Source: an uncultured Bacteroidales bacterium
GTDB lineage: Bacteria; Bacteroidota; Bacteroidia; Bacteroidales; F082
Direction of reading: 5' to 3'
NCBI GenBank assembly: GCA_900315175.1
Contig: OMYA01000008.1
Coordinates: forward strand, 62,001-126,000
Length of the DNA stretch: 64,000 bases
Under the pieces are notes generated by a model. That model did no database searches and was not told where the DNA came from. It saw nothing but the letters and a program-made list of their open reading frames with translations. Positions 33,779 to 41,379 of the stretch are shown one piece after another (the first letter of the stretch is position 1; the number at the start of each line of letters is the position of its first letter). The translations under genes were made by a program, and so were the position numbers.

Positions 33779-34201
33779 ATGTTACCAGTATTTAAAAACA
33801 GTTGGTTCCCAACAGTATTTGACGAATTCTTCGACAGTGATTTAATGCCTCGTGCCAACACAACAGCACCGGCAGTCAACGTGAAAGAGGACGATAAGGC
33901 CTACACAATGGAGCTCGCAGCACCAGGCATCAGAAAAGAGTTCTGCCGCGTGAACATCAACGAGGACGGTAATCTGAACATCGCCATCGAGAATAAGACA
34001 GAACATAAAGACGAAGATCACAAACACCACTATCTGCGTCGTGAGTTCTCGTACACCAACTACGAACAGAACTACACTTTGCCTGATGACGTGGAAACTG
34101 ATAAGATCTCCGCAAAAGTCGAACACGGTATCCTGACCGTAGTACTGCCAAAGAAGACTAAACAAGAAATGAAGATTTCGAAGAACATTGATGTTCTTTA
34201 A
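33779..34201 (+). CDS. Small heat-shock protein, Hsp20/alpha-crystallin family
   Basis: An ATP-independent chaperone that holds unfolding proteins in the cytoplasm. The 140 residues include a short N-terminal arm (FDEFFD), the alpha-crystallin domain (APAVNVKEDDKAYTMELAAPG through GILTVVLPKK) and the C-terminal tail. A His/Asp/Glu-rich stretch (EHKDEDHKHHYLRREF) lies in the domain's loop. It stands alone, with a sigma-54-type promoter upstream rather than the TAnnTTTG box seen at most other genes here, and a terminator at 34235-34270. Confidence 0.95.
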   Translation: MLPVFKNSWFPTVFDEFFDSDLMPRANTTAPAVNVKEDDKAYTMELAAPGIRKEFCRVNINEDGNLNIAIENKTEHKDEDHKHHYLRREFSYTNYEQNYTLPDDVETDKISAKVEHGILTVVLPKKTKQEMKISKNIDVL

Positions 34202-34203
34202 AA

Positions 34204-34231
34204 GTTGAGAGTTGAGAGTTTAGAGTTTAGA
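34204..34231. repeat. Heptanucleotide repeat after the hsp20 stop codon
   Basis: AGTTGAG, AGTTGAG, AGTTTAG, AGTTTAG in tandem, starting 3 nt after the stop codon. Confidence 0.8.
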
Positions 34232-34234
34232 GAG

Positions 34235-34270
34235 CGCGAAGCGACCTTCATGGTTACTTCGCGCTTTTAT
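34235..34270 (+). terminator. Terminator between hsp20 and the convergent transporter gene
   Basis: GCGCGAAG (34235-34242) pairs with CTTCGCGC (34258-34265), followed by TTTTATTTATCTTTT. A tandem CTTTTAA heptad on its far side (34276 onward) reaches the stop codon of the minus-strand gene. Confidence 0.75.
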
Positions 34271-34296
34271 TTATCTTTTAACTTTTAACTTTTATC

Positions 34297-35487
34297 TTAA
34301 AATCCGATTAGAAGCCCCGCGATTCCTACAGCTAATCCCAACACAATCTTAATGCCCTTTGAGAGGACGAAGGCCCGGCGTGACTCGGCAAGCAACGGCA
34401 ATGCCCCATGTCCGTCCTGAACTATCGAACTGGCTAACAAGATGCTCAATGGCAATGTGCCGTTGGCAAACAACAACACGAAAATCAAATGCGGACCTGA
34501 CTGTGGAATGATTCCGATTAAAATCGCAATTAATAATACGATATATGGGTTTTTAGTTACAACGCCTTGAATATCAACGAAATAGTTGATGACCGTCAAG
34601 GCTATCATAACACCTAAAGTCCAGAGAAAGACCTTCGGGAGATGTACCTTGATGACATGTTCCCAGATGTGCTCTTCGAGGAAATGCTCCTTGGCGACAA
34701 TGACAATCACAAGGATTATCGAGAACATCGCGAGGAGTGTGTAACGTATCCAGTCGGCCTCGCCCTCATGATTGTGATGATGCCCTTCGTGATGATGGTG
34801 CTCGTCACAATCAAAATGCTCATGATTATGATAATCAACGACTTCGTGATGATGATCGCCTTCAAACGACTCTATCGCCATCTCTTCGCTTTGTCCGCCC
34901 ATCAGTATGTTGAGCTGGTGCTCTCCGTTGATGACGCCGCTCAAAATCAGTCCTAAAACCATGACGCACATCGCGATAAGTAAGGCTCTCACAAAAGTGA
35001 AATTCTTGAAATTCTTTCTGACCGTATGCTCGTGATGGTGATGATGGCATTCTGGCTCGTCGTGCAGAGGGAATGACATCTCCGACAGTCCGATGAATTT
35101 GTTTTTCATCGTCAGTTGGAGGATGCCGCCTATGACTATTGCTGCTACGAATAATATAACGGTGATTTTCAATGCGTCGCCGGGGAAGAGCGAGAACATG
35201 AAAAACGCCTCGTCGCCTGCAGTAGCTATCAACGCAGCCATCAGAGCGGGAAAGTTCACGACACGATGGACATACAGCGACACTATGGTGTAGGTGCCAA
35301 GACATCCCGGAATAACACCCATCAGAGCACCTATTAATATCTGCACCCATGGCGACGCCTGTAGCCGTTTTGACCATAATCCGTCGGTTTTCACGTTGAT
35401 GTATTCAATGATAATCATCAGGCCGATGACGAATGCGGTGATGATAAGTGTCTGCTGCAGAATAAGATACAATGTATGTAATGTCAT
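34297..35487 (-). CDS. Putative 10-TM heavy-metal (manganese) exporter, ArsP_2 family
   Basis: An inner-membrane protein of 396 residues in two halves, each with hydrophobic helices and a conserved GxIPxxG-type motif (LMGVIPGCLGTY; LIGIIPQSGPH). This is the pattern I know from the ArsP_2 / putative manganese transporter family. Two His-rich cytoplasmic or periplasmic loops (ECHHHHHEH at about 150, and a longer one with DEHHHHEGHHHNHEGE at about 235-250) suggest metal binding. The leader is too short for a Mn riboswitch. Substrate unproven. Confidence 0.78.
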   Translation of the reverse strand: MTLHTLYLILQQTLIITAFVIGLMIIIEYINVKTDGLWSKRLQASPWVQILIGALMGVIPGCLGTYTIVSLYVHRVVNFPALMAALIATAGDEAFFMFSLFPGDALKITVILFVAAIVIGGILQLTMKNKFIGLSEMSFPLHDEPECHHHHHEHTVRKNFKNFTFVRALLIAMCVMVLGLILSGVINGEHQLNILMGGQSEEMAIESFEGDHHHEVVDYHNHEHFDCDEHHHHEGHHHNHEGEADWIRYTLLAMFSIILVIVIVAKEHFLEEHIWEHVIKVHLPKVFLWTLGVMIALTVINYFVDIQGVVTKNPYIVLLIAILIGIIPQSGPHLIFVLLFANGTLPLSILLASSIVQDGHGALPLLAESRRAFVLSKGIKIVLGLAVGIAGLLIGF

Positions 35488-35510
35488 GTTTTTTTAAAAT
35501 TTACATCGTG

Positions 35511-35518
35511 CAAAGATA
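35511..35518 (-). promoter_or_regulatory. -7 promoter element, metal exporter gene
   Basis: TATCTTTG on the minus strand, 23 nt before the ATG at 35487; only 13 nt from the divergent rimM box. Confidence 0.65.
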
Positions 35519-35531
35519 ACTTAAAAATGCT

Positions 35532-35539
35532 TATCTTTG
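35532..35539 (+). promoter_or_regulatory. -7 promoter element, rimM
   Basis: TATCTTTG, 14 nt before ATG 35554; the upstream in-frame ATG at 35527 lies before the box and is excluded. Confidence 0.7.
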
Positions 35540-35553
35540 CAAAAAATATAATT

Positions 35554-36081
35554 ATGACAAAAGACGACTGCTTTTTCTTTGGTAAGATTACGAAAACACA
35601 CGGTTTGAAAGGCGAACTGACCGTCAAGCTCGATGTGGCAAATCCTGTTGATTTCAAAGATTTGAGATACTTTTTGATTGAAGATAGAGGCAATCTTATT
35701 CCTTATTTTATTGAAAATCAAAAGATTAATGGCGATAGGATGATTGTGCAGCTTCAGGATGTGAAAAAGGTGGAACAGGCTGTCGCTTTTATGGGAAAGG
35801 CTGTTTTTTTACCTAATGAACTTATGCCTGAACTCGATGAAGATGATTTTTATTTCAAAGAAATTGTAGGTTTTAAGATGATAGATGCGCTTAAGGGCGA
35901 AATAGGGGCGATTTCCGATGTTTTGGAGTATCCGACACAGGCTGTGATTCAAGTGATGAAGGATGGGAAGGAGATTTTGATTCCAATTCACGACGACATT
36001 ATTCAGAAGGTCGATAAAAAAGCTAAAACATTGACCGTCAAGACTCCGGAAGGATTGATAGACATGTATCTCAATATGTGA
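35554..36081 (+). CDS. rimM: Ribosome maturation factor RimM
   Basis: Binds ribosomal protein S19 and helps the 30S head domain mature. The 175 residues start MTKDDCFFFGKITKTHGLKGELTV, typical for the N-terminal barrel. The PRC-barrel C-terminal half has DFYFKEIVGFKMID and ILIPIHDDIIQKVD. ATG 35554 is chosen because an earlier in-frame Met precedes the promoter box. The next gene starts 3 nt after the stop, indicating co-transcription. Confidence 0.95.
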   Translation: MTKDDCFFFGKITKTHGLKGELTVKLDVANPVDFKDLRYFLIEDRGNLIPYFIENQKINGDRMIVQLQDVKKVEQAVAFMGKAVFLPNELMPELDEDDFYFKEIVGFKMIDALKGEIGAISDVLEYPTQAVIQVMKDGKEILIPIHDDIIQKVDKKAKTLTVKTPEGLIDMYLNM

Positions 36082-36084
36082 TTT

Positions 36085-36795
36085 ATGGATTGTCGTCCGT
36101 TTTTCTTCAAAAAATTTGGTCTTTTTCATCATCGCTCGACCATGAAAATCGGGACGGATGCCATTTTGCTTGCCCGTTGGACGGAAGTGTCTGATAATGA
36201 TGATGTTATAGATATTGGTACAGGCTGTGGCTTGATTCCCCTGATGCTGGCGCAAAAAGGCATAAAAAGTGCCGATGCAGTGGAAATCGATAACGATTCT
36301 TACGAGGAAGCGGCGCAAAATTTCAGCAATTCAGCGTGGAATTCACGACTTTCAGCCATTCATGACGACATTAAGCATTACGCTGAAATATGTGAGAAAA
36401 AGTATGATTTGGTGGTGTCAAATCCTCCGTTTTATTTCGGTGACAACATTCCTGAAAAGGCGAAAAAAGGTTTGGCTCGTCATACCAATACATTGAGTTA
36501 CAATGATTTGCTTTCTTCTGTAAAAAAAATAATGAAGCCGGAAGGTAGGTTTTCTTTGGTGCTGCCAGCCATAGAATCGAAGACATTTCTGAAAGATGCT
36601 GAAAATCAAGGTTTTTATCTTGAAAAAGAATTATTAATTGTCCCGATTGAAGGCAAAGAACCAAATCGAATCAATATGCAACTTGTTGTAAATCAAGTTA
36701 ATAGTATTAAAACAGAGACTTTCGTGTTAAGGCATCCGGATCATTCTTTCACAAAAGAATACAAAGACTTTTTAAAAGATTACTATTTGCATTGA
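36085..36795 (+). CDS. trmN6: tRNA1(Val) (adenine(37)-N6)-methyltransferase
   Basis: An S-adenosylmethionine-dependent methyltransferase of 236 residues. It starts MDCRPFFFKKFGLFHHRSTMKIGTDAILLARW and has the SAM motif VIDIGTGCGLIPLML and the amino-methyltransferase motif NPPF (SNPPFYFGD). This is the layout of YfiC/TrmN6, which modifies A37 of tRNA-Val. It is only 3 nt downstream of rimM, so the two form a translation-related pair. Confidence 0.9.
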   Translation: MDCRPFFFKKFGLFHHRSTMKIGTDAILLARWTEVSDNDDVIDIGTGCGLIPLMLAQKGIKSADAVEIDNDSYEEAAQNFSNSAWNSRLSAIHDDIKHYAEICEKKYDLVVSNPPFYFGDNIPEKAKKGLARHTNTLSYNDLLSSVKKIMKPEGRFSLVLPAIESKTFLKDAENQGFYLEKELLIVPIEGKEPNRINMQLVVNQVNSIKTETFVLRHPDHSFTKEYKDFLKDYYLH

Positions 36796-36804
36796 AAAAA
36801 GTAG

Positions 36805-36812
36805 TAACTTTG
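36805..36812 (+). promoter_or_regulatory. -7 promoter element, small DMT gene
   Basis: TAACTTTG, 13 nt before the ATG at 36826. Confidence 0.65.
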
Positions 36813-36825
36813 CAAAAAATTTTTT

Positions 36826-37176
36826 ATGTTTAAACTGATAATCACAGCGATAATACAATCGGCATTCCTTGCTGTCGCCCAATTTTTCATGAAAGTTGGC
36901 ATGGACAAGGTAGCAGATTACAGCATGTCGTGGGCTTTTTTAAGGAGTTTCCTGAACTGGCAGCTCGGCTTGTCGTTGCTTCTTTATATCATCGCGATGG
37001 TTATTTACATGTTTATGCTTAAAAGTTTTTCATTGTCATTGGTTTACCCACTTACAAGTATAAGTTACATCTTTACAATCCTTCTGGCGATGATATTCCT
37101 TGGAGAAGCAGTTCCAGTAGTCAGGTGGATGGGCGTCCTTTTCGTGATGCTCGGTGTTGGAATGATAGCAAGATAG
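36826..37176 (+). CDS. Four-helix DMT-superfamily membrane protein
   Basis: 116 residues with four hydrophobic segments (about 4-24, 42-66, 70-90, 97-115). The pattern LIITAIIQSAFLAVAQFFMKVGMD and YPLTSISYIFTILLAMIFLGEAV resembles half-size EamA/SMR-type transporters such as ArnE/ArnF or EmrE. Such proteins usually work as dimers; the substrate cannot be inferred. The conserved TM1 glutamate of EmrE is not visible in the first helix. The next gene starts 10 nt later. Confidence 0.78.
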   Translation: MFKLIITAIIQSAFLAVAQFFMKVGMDKVADYSMSWAFLRSFLNWQLGLSLLLYIIAMVIYMFMLKSFSLSLVYPLTSISYIFTILLAMIFLGEAVPVVRWMGVLFVMLGVGMIAR

Positions 37177-37186
37177 TTTATTTGAT

Positions 37187-37522
37187 ATGAGAAAAGTATT
37201 GTTATTCAGTGCTTTAGCACTTTCGTTCATGATGGTTTCATGCACCAATCCCCTTGTCGGAACATGGGTGCAGCCGAGTACAAGTTATACTCAGGAACAG
37301 GGCTTCGTTTTGTATAAAGACGGCAGCGCTGAAGATGTCAACATAGATTTTGTGACTTTCAAATCATGGGAAAAGAAAGACGATATGCTGATTTTGAAGG
37401 GCGAGAATACCGGTTCGATAAAAGGACAATTTACCGACACTCTTATCATTGAAAAAGTGACAGATAATGAGCTTACACTTTCGCAATCAGGATATTCAGT
37501 CAAATATAAGAAGAAAAATTAA
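37187..37522 (+). CDS. Small lipocalin-like lipoprotein
   Basis: 111 residues with a lipobox (FMMVSCTN). The mature part starts with LVGTW and continues with a row of beta strands (GFVLYKDGSAEDVN, WEKKDDMLILKG, DTLIIEKVTDNELTLSQ). This is the lipocalin-like pattern common in small Bacteroidales lipoproteins. It lies 10 nt after the DMT gene and 14 nt before arcC. Function unknown. Confidence 0.72.
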   Translation: MRKVLLFSALALSFMMVSCTNPLVGTWVQPSTSYTQEQGFVLYKDGSAEDVNIDFVTFKSWEKKDDMLILKGENTGSIKGQFTDTLIIEKVTDNELTLSQSGYSVKYKKKN

Positions 37523-37536
37523 TAATAGATACAGAC

Positions 37537-38475
37537 ATGAGTAAATTAGTTGTTGTAGCTCTCGGCGGTAACGCTTTGTTGAGAAGCAATCAAAAAGGAA
37601 CTTATAAAGAACAGATTGACAATGTTGCTGACACTTGTGAGGCATTGATGAGCTTCATAAAAAACGGTGATAATCTGATTATCGGTCACGGTAACGGTCC
37701 GCAAGTCGGCAATGTGATGCTTCAGCATGAGGCTGGTGCCAAGATGTTTGAAGTGCAGGCTATGCCTATGGATTTTTGTGTTTCTGAGACACAAGGGTCA
37801 ATAGGTTATCTCATTGAGACTGGATTCCGTAAAGTGCTTTCGAAACATGGATTTAAGCATAATATCGTCACTTTGGTGACGCGTGTTTTGGTTGATGGCA
37901 ACGATCCGATGTTCAAGAATCCTACGAAGCCTGTCGGTCCATATTATGAGAAGGAAGAGGCAGAGGAATATGCCGCCACCACTGGCGCTATTTTCAAAGA
38001 AGACCCTAAGGGCAGAGGCTGGCGTAAAGTCGTGGCATCACCAAAGCCATTGGAAATCAATAACATAGAATTGGTTGAACAGCTTGCAAGAGGAGGGAAT
38101 ATCGTAGTGACCGTTGGTGGCGGTGGTATTCCGGTGATTGAGAAAGAAGGCTACTATGTTGGCGTTGAGGCTGTTATCGACAAAGACCTTGCTTCGTCAT
38201 TGGCAGCAGTGCAAGTCAAAGCGGATGAGTTCTACATCTTGACAGATGTTCCGCAGGCTTATATCAATTTCCGCAAGGAAAACGAACAGGCTCTCGGTAG
38301 AATTACCGTTGCAGAAGCCAAGAAATATCTTGAAGAAGGTCAGTTCACTGAGGGCTCGATGGCACCAAAGATGCGCGCAGCCATCAAGTTTGTTGAGGAA
38401 ACAGGTCATGAGGCAGTCATCACTGACGCCACAAGCCTCGGAAACCCGAGCGCAGGAACACGTATCGTTAAGTAG
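37537..38475 (+). CDS. arcC: Carbamate kinase
   Basis: Transfers phosphate between carbamoyl phosphate and ADP, giving ATP and carbamate. The 312-residue protein has VVVALGGNALL, IIGHGNGPQVGN, GGGGIPVIE, EAVIDKDLASSLAA and the C-terminal EGSMAPKMRAAIKFVE, all typical of the amino-acid kinase family member ArcC. No arginine deiminase or ornithine carbamoyltransferase gene is nearby, so its catabolic source of carbamoyl phosphate is not shown. It ends close to the convergent dnaB gene; an inverted repeat TAGTTTA/TAAACTA (38473-38496) spans the two stops. Confidence 0.96.
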   Translation: MSKLVVVALGGNALLRSNQKGTYKEQIDNVADTCEALMSFIKNGDNLIIGHGNGPQVGNVMLQHEAGAKMFEVQAMPMDFCVSETQGSIGYLIETGFRKVLSKHGFKHNIVTLVTRVLVDGNDPMFKNPTKPVGPYYEKEEAEEYAATTGAIFKEDPKGRGWRKVVASPKPLEINNIELVEQLARGGNIVVTVGGGGIPVIEKEGYYVGVEAVIDKDLASSLAAVQVKADEFYILTDVPQAYINFRKENEQALGRITVAEAKKYLEEGQFTEGSMAPKMRAAIKFVEETGHEAVITDATSLGNPSAGTRIVK

Positions 38476-38496
38476 TTTATTGTTTACGGTAAACTA
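38473..38496. terminator. Inverted repeat across convergent arcC and dnaB stops
   Basis: TAGTTTA (38473-38479) and TAAACTA (38490-38496); the left arm begins with the arcC stop codon. The loop contains TTTACGG, the heptad seen after other genes. Weak as a terminator. Confidence 0.4.
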
Positions 38497-40044
38497 AAAT
38501 GGAACGTCATCGTTCATTTTAGAGCCGATTCGGCGCTCTGTCGGGGTGTTGAAGTTGGCGTTTGGAGCAAATTGTGACGGTTGGTCGTTGCCGCCGGCAT
38601 TATTGTTATCATTGCCGAAACTCTTTGTGTAGTCTTGCTCGAGGTCTTCGAAACGCGCGTATTGTCCCACGAAACGCAACTCCACGTCACCGAGTTTGCC
38701 GTTACGGTGTTTTGCTATGTTGATGACCGCTTTGCCTTTGGTTGATGAATGGTCTTCGTCCTCGCTAAGTCCATAATATTCAGGACGATAGATGAAAATA
38801 ACCATATCAGCATCCTGTTCGATAGCTCCGGATTCACGGAGGTCGGATAGGATAGGTTTCTTGGAACCTGGGCGCGATTCGACACTACGTGAAAGCTGAG
38901 AAAGCGCAAGAACAGGGACATTCAGTTCCTTTGCCAGACTCTTCAACGAGCGAGAGATATTACTGATTTCCTGCTCACGGTTGCCGTTTTTCTCGGTTTT
39001 GGCAGTCATGAGTTGGAGATAGTCAATGAATATCATCTGAATGTCGTGTTGTTGCTTCAGTCGGCGGCATTTGGCTCTGAGGTCGAATACCGAAAGCTGA
39101 GGAGTGTCGTCTATGAAAAGCTTTGCATTGATAAGAGGCGACACTTTGGTGTTAAGTTGCTGCCACTCGTATTCTGCGAGTTGTCCTGAACGCAGTTTGT
39201 CAGCAGTTAATGATGTTTCCGAAGAAATCAGACGAGTGACGAGCTGCACAGACGACATTTCGAGTGAGAAAAAAGCGATAGGTTTGTTGAAGTCGACAGC
39301 GGCGTTGCGTGCCATGTTGAGTGCGAAAGCTGTCTTACCCATACTCGGACGTGCTGCGAGGATGATGAGGTCGGATTTCTGCCAGCCTTGTGTGATGCGG
39401 TCGAGCTCAGTGTAGCCTGAAGGCACGCCACGTAGGGCAGAACCGGCGTTTTTTGCCTTCTCGATGTCGTCGATGGCGAGTTTCACCAGGTCAGGCATCT
39501 GGTCGTAGTTACGACGCAGGTTGTTCTCGCTGATCTGGAACAGCTTGTTTTCGGCAGTGTCGAGCAGATCAAACACATCAGCAGAGTCCTCATAAGCGTC
39601 CTTGATTGTCTCAGAAGAGATCTGAATCAGCTGCCGCTGGATGTATTTCTGCAAGATAATTCTTGAGTGATACTCAATATTTGCTGAAGAAACGACGCGG
39701 TTGGTGAGCTGCGAGATGTAATATGGACCGCCCACAGCCTCAAGGTCACTGGTCGATTTCAAATGATTGGTAACCGTAAGGATATCGACAGGCTCAGACT
39801 TGGTGAACAAATCCTTGATGGCTGCAAAAATTAACTGATGAGCCTCTTTATAAAACACCTCTGGCGACAAAATGTCAATCACCGCGTTCACTGCTTCTTT
39901 TTCGAGCATGAGCGCACCCAAAACGACCTCCTCCAAATCAACTGCTTGAGGTGGTATTCTTCCTTGAATATTAAGCACATCCGCATTTGCAGCAGCGGCT
40001 TGTGACCTGATAAAACCCGATTTTTTTACGCTTTCATTATTCAT
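38494..40044 (-). CDS. dnaB: Replicative DNA helicase DnaB
   Basis: The hexameric helicase that unwinds DNA at the replication fork. The 516 residues have the N-terminal primase-binding domain (PPQAVDLEEVVLGALMLEKEAV) and the RecA-like domain. The latter carries Walker A ARPSMGKTAFALN, IAFFSLEMS, the Walker B region IFIDYLQLM, LSQLSRSVESR and the C-terminal GKAVINIAKHRNG. A low-complexity Asn/Gly-rich tail ends in DDVPF. The promoter box is 4 nt before the ATG, so the mRNA is probably leaderless. Two other genes (MATE and nuclease) precede it on the same strand. Confidence 0.96.
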   Translation of the reverse strand: MNNESVKKSGFIRSQAAAANADVLNIQGRIPPQAVDLEEVVLGALMLEKEAVNAVIDILSPEVFYKEAHQLIFAAIKDLFTKSEPVDILTVTNHLKSTSDLEAVGGPYYISQLTNRVVSSANIEYHSRIILQKYIQRQLIQISSETIKDAYEDSADVFDLLDTAENKLFQISENNLRRNYDQMPDLVKLAIDDIEKAKNAGSALRGVPSGYTELDRITQGWQKSDLIILAARPSMGKTAFALNMARNAAVDFNKPIAFFSLEMSSVQLVTRLISSETSLTADKLRSGQLAEYEWQQLNTKVSPLINAKLFIDDTPQLSVFDLRAKCRRLKQQHDIQMIFIDYLQLMTAKTEKNGNREQEISNISRSLKSLAKELNVPVLALSQLSRSVESRPGSKKPILSDLRESGAIEQDADMVIFIYRPEYYGLSEDEDHSSTKGKAVINIAKHRNGKLGDVELRFVGQYARFEDLEQDYTKSFGNDNNNAGGNDQPSQFAPNANFNTPTERRIGSKMNDDVPF

Positions 40045-40048
40045 ACCA

Positions 40049-40056
40049 CAAAATTA
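40049..40056 (-). promoter_or_regulatory. -7 promoter element, dnaB
   Basis: TAATTTTG on the minus strand, 4 nt before the ATG at 40044. A TTATCAACA nonamer, one base from a DnaA box, lies 27 nt further upstream (40083-40091, minus strand). Confidence 0.6.
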
Positions 40057-40103
40057 TGAATAATGATTGTTTGTTTATAAGATGTTGATAACTTTTTTGA
40101 TAT

Positions 40104-41378
40104 TTAATGGGCGAAATGAAGGTATATCTCGCGCAATGCTTTGTTCTCCAATTCCAAGTCGCTGGTAATCATGCTTCTTTCCATAATATTGTCGCTGAGA
40201 GCGTTTAAAATTATGCGACTGTGCTCAAACAAATTCTTGTCAGGAAAGATGCTTTCGTAGACATTTTTCAAAGAAAAATCTGTTTTTACCTTCTCGTGAT
40301 GAAAATCGGATTGTTGTAAAACTTCCCGTAAATTAAAGATTTTATAATTTAATTCTTTGGATTCCAATAGGTTATACTTTTGCAATGACGCAGTGATGTT
40401 TTGTGGGGCAAAACATACAACGCGCTCGAAACCGGACAGTTGCTCGGATAAAATCGTGAGACAATCTTGCCATTTTGAGAGGTCTTCGAGACAGTCCCAA
40501 TTGTAAATTTTATCGAAGTTGCCGTTGTTTGAAAGGATTGAAAACCCGATGATGAATTCAGTGTAGGGCTTGTCGCCATCGTAAAGGGGCACGGCAGGAC
40601 GATAAAACAGCAGATTAAGATAAGCGGTAGTTTGTCTTCTGTCGCCCAACAATTCATAAAGTGGCTTATAATCAATGGTGTAAGGTTTGTCGGCTTCATT
40701 GGGGACATTTTTCCAGCAGTGGCCGTGGAACTCGCAGCGATATGGTGTGTCGCATTGATTTCCAATAGGAATCTTTGGTGAATGAGGCTGTTTGATAATG
40801 TCTTTGAAATGGGCTATGTTTTTAGCAATCACATCCTGATATTGCTCGGCATAATCTTTAACAGATTGAAACACAAATAGTTGTGATAAATCCAAGTCGC
40901 CGTTTTTGACATAATCGGCATTGATATACATCAGCTGGATATCGGATAGAGGCACTTGGCATCCTTTTAGGACATAGTATTGCAAAGCCGCGTCTTTCAT
41001 ATATGTTTGGCTAATGCTGAGTGAGCTTTTCACCTCGATTGCGCGCCATTTGTCGCCGTCGCGGACAATGATGTCGAGCATGATAAGAGTGTCGTCGTAC
41101 TGAAAAACCGCTTCATACATCACGTTGATAGCAGGATTTGCCAGATTTCTCAGTGTCTCTGCGGCTTTTTTGCCGAACTGTGTCGGTGAGCCTGGAGTCA
41201 TGTTGATGCCACCGAGGAAAAGCTGCTGCGCGAGGATGCCAACGTCGGTGCCACGTTTGAATTTGGCACGCTGCTCTAAACTTAATTTATCTCGTAAAAA
41301 CGGTCTGTTTTTGAAGAGAAACAGTGCCTTTTCGCATTGCTCGCCTTTGATGTATGTGGATTTTGACAGAATATGCAT
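40104..41378 (-). CDS. DUF2779-type protein with Cas4/RecB-like Fe-S nuclease domain
   Basis: A 424-residue cytoplasmic protein. The N-terminal part looks like a PD-(D/E)XK nuclease: E89, D102 in LDIIVRDGDKW and E115/K117 in AIEVKSS. It has four cysteines placed as in Fe-S nucleases of the Cas4/AddB type: C15 near the start, then C209, C215 and C221 (NQCDTPYRCEFHGHC). The C-terminal half has GFSILSNNGNFDKIYNWDC and FERVVCFAPQNIT, fitting DUF2779. Role unknown; DNA processing is inferred. It begins 1 nt after the MATE stop codon and is followed by dnaB 59 nt on. Confidence 0.75.
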   Translation of the reverse strand: MHILSKSTYIKGEQCEKALFLFKNRPFLRDKLSLEQRAKFKRGTDVGILAQQLFLGGINMTPGSPTQFGKKAAETLRNLANPAINVMYEAVFQYDDTLIMLDIIVRDGDKWRAIEVKSSLSISQTYMKDAALQYYVLKGCQVPLSDIQLMYINADYVKNGDLDLSQLFVFQSVKDYAEQYQDVIAKNIAHFKDIIKQPHSPKIPIGNQCDTPYRCEFHGHCWKNVPNEADKPYTIDYKPLYELLGDRRQTTAYLNLLFYRPAVPLYDGDKPYTEFIIGFSILSNNGNFDKIYNWDCLEDLSKWQDCLTILSEQLSGFERVVCFAPQNITASLQKYNLLESKELNYKIFNLREVLQQSDFHHEKVKTDFSLKNVYESIFPDKNLFEHSRIILNALSDNIMERSMITSDLELENKALREIYLHFAH

Positions 41379-41379
41379 C

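Noticed and set aside
35488..35553. Mn2+ (yybP-ykoY) riboswitch before the metal exporter
   Set aside because: The leader from the -7 box to the ATG is only about 20 nt, too short for any riboswitch.
40104..41378. Cas4 of a CRISPR system
   Set aside because: Cas4-like cysteines and nuclease motif are present, but the protein is longer, has a DUF2779-like C-terminal half, and no other cas gene or array is near.
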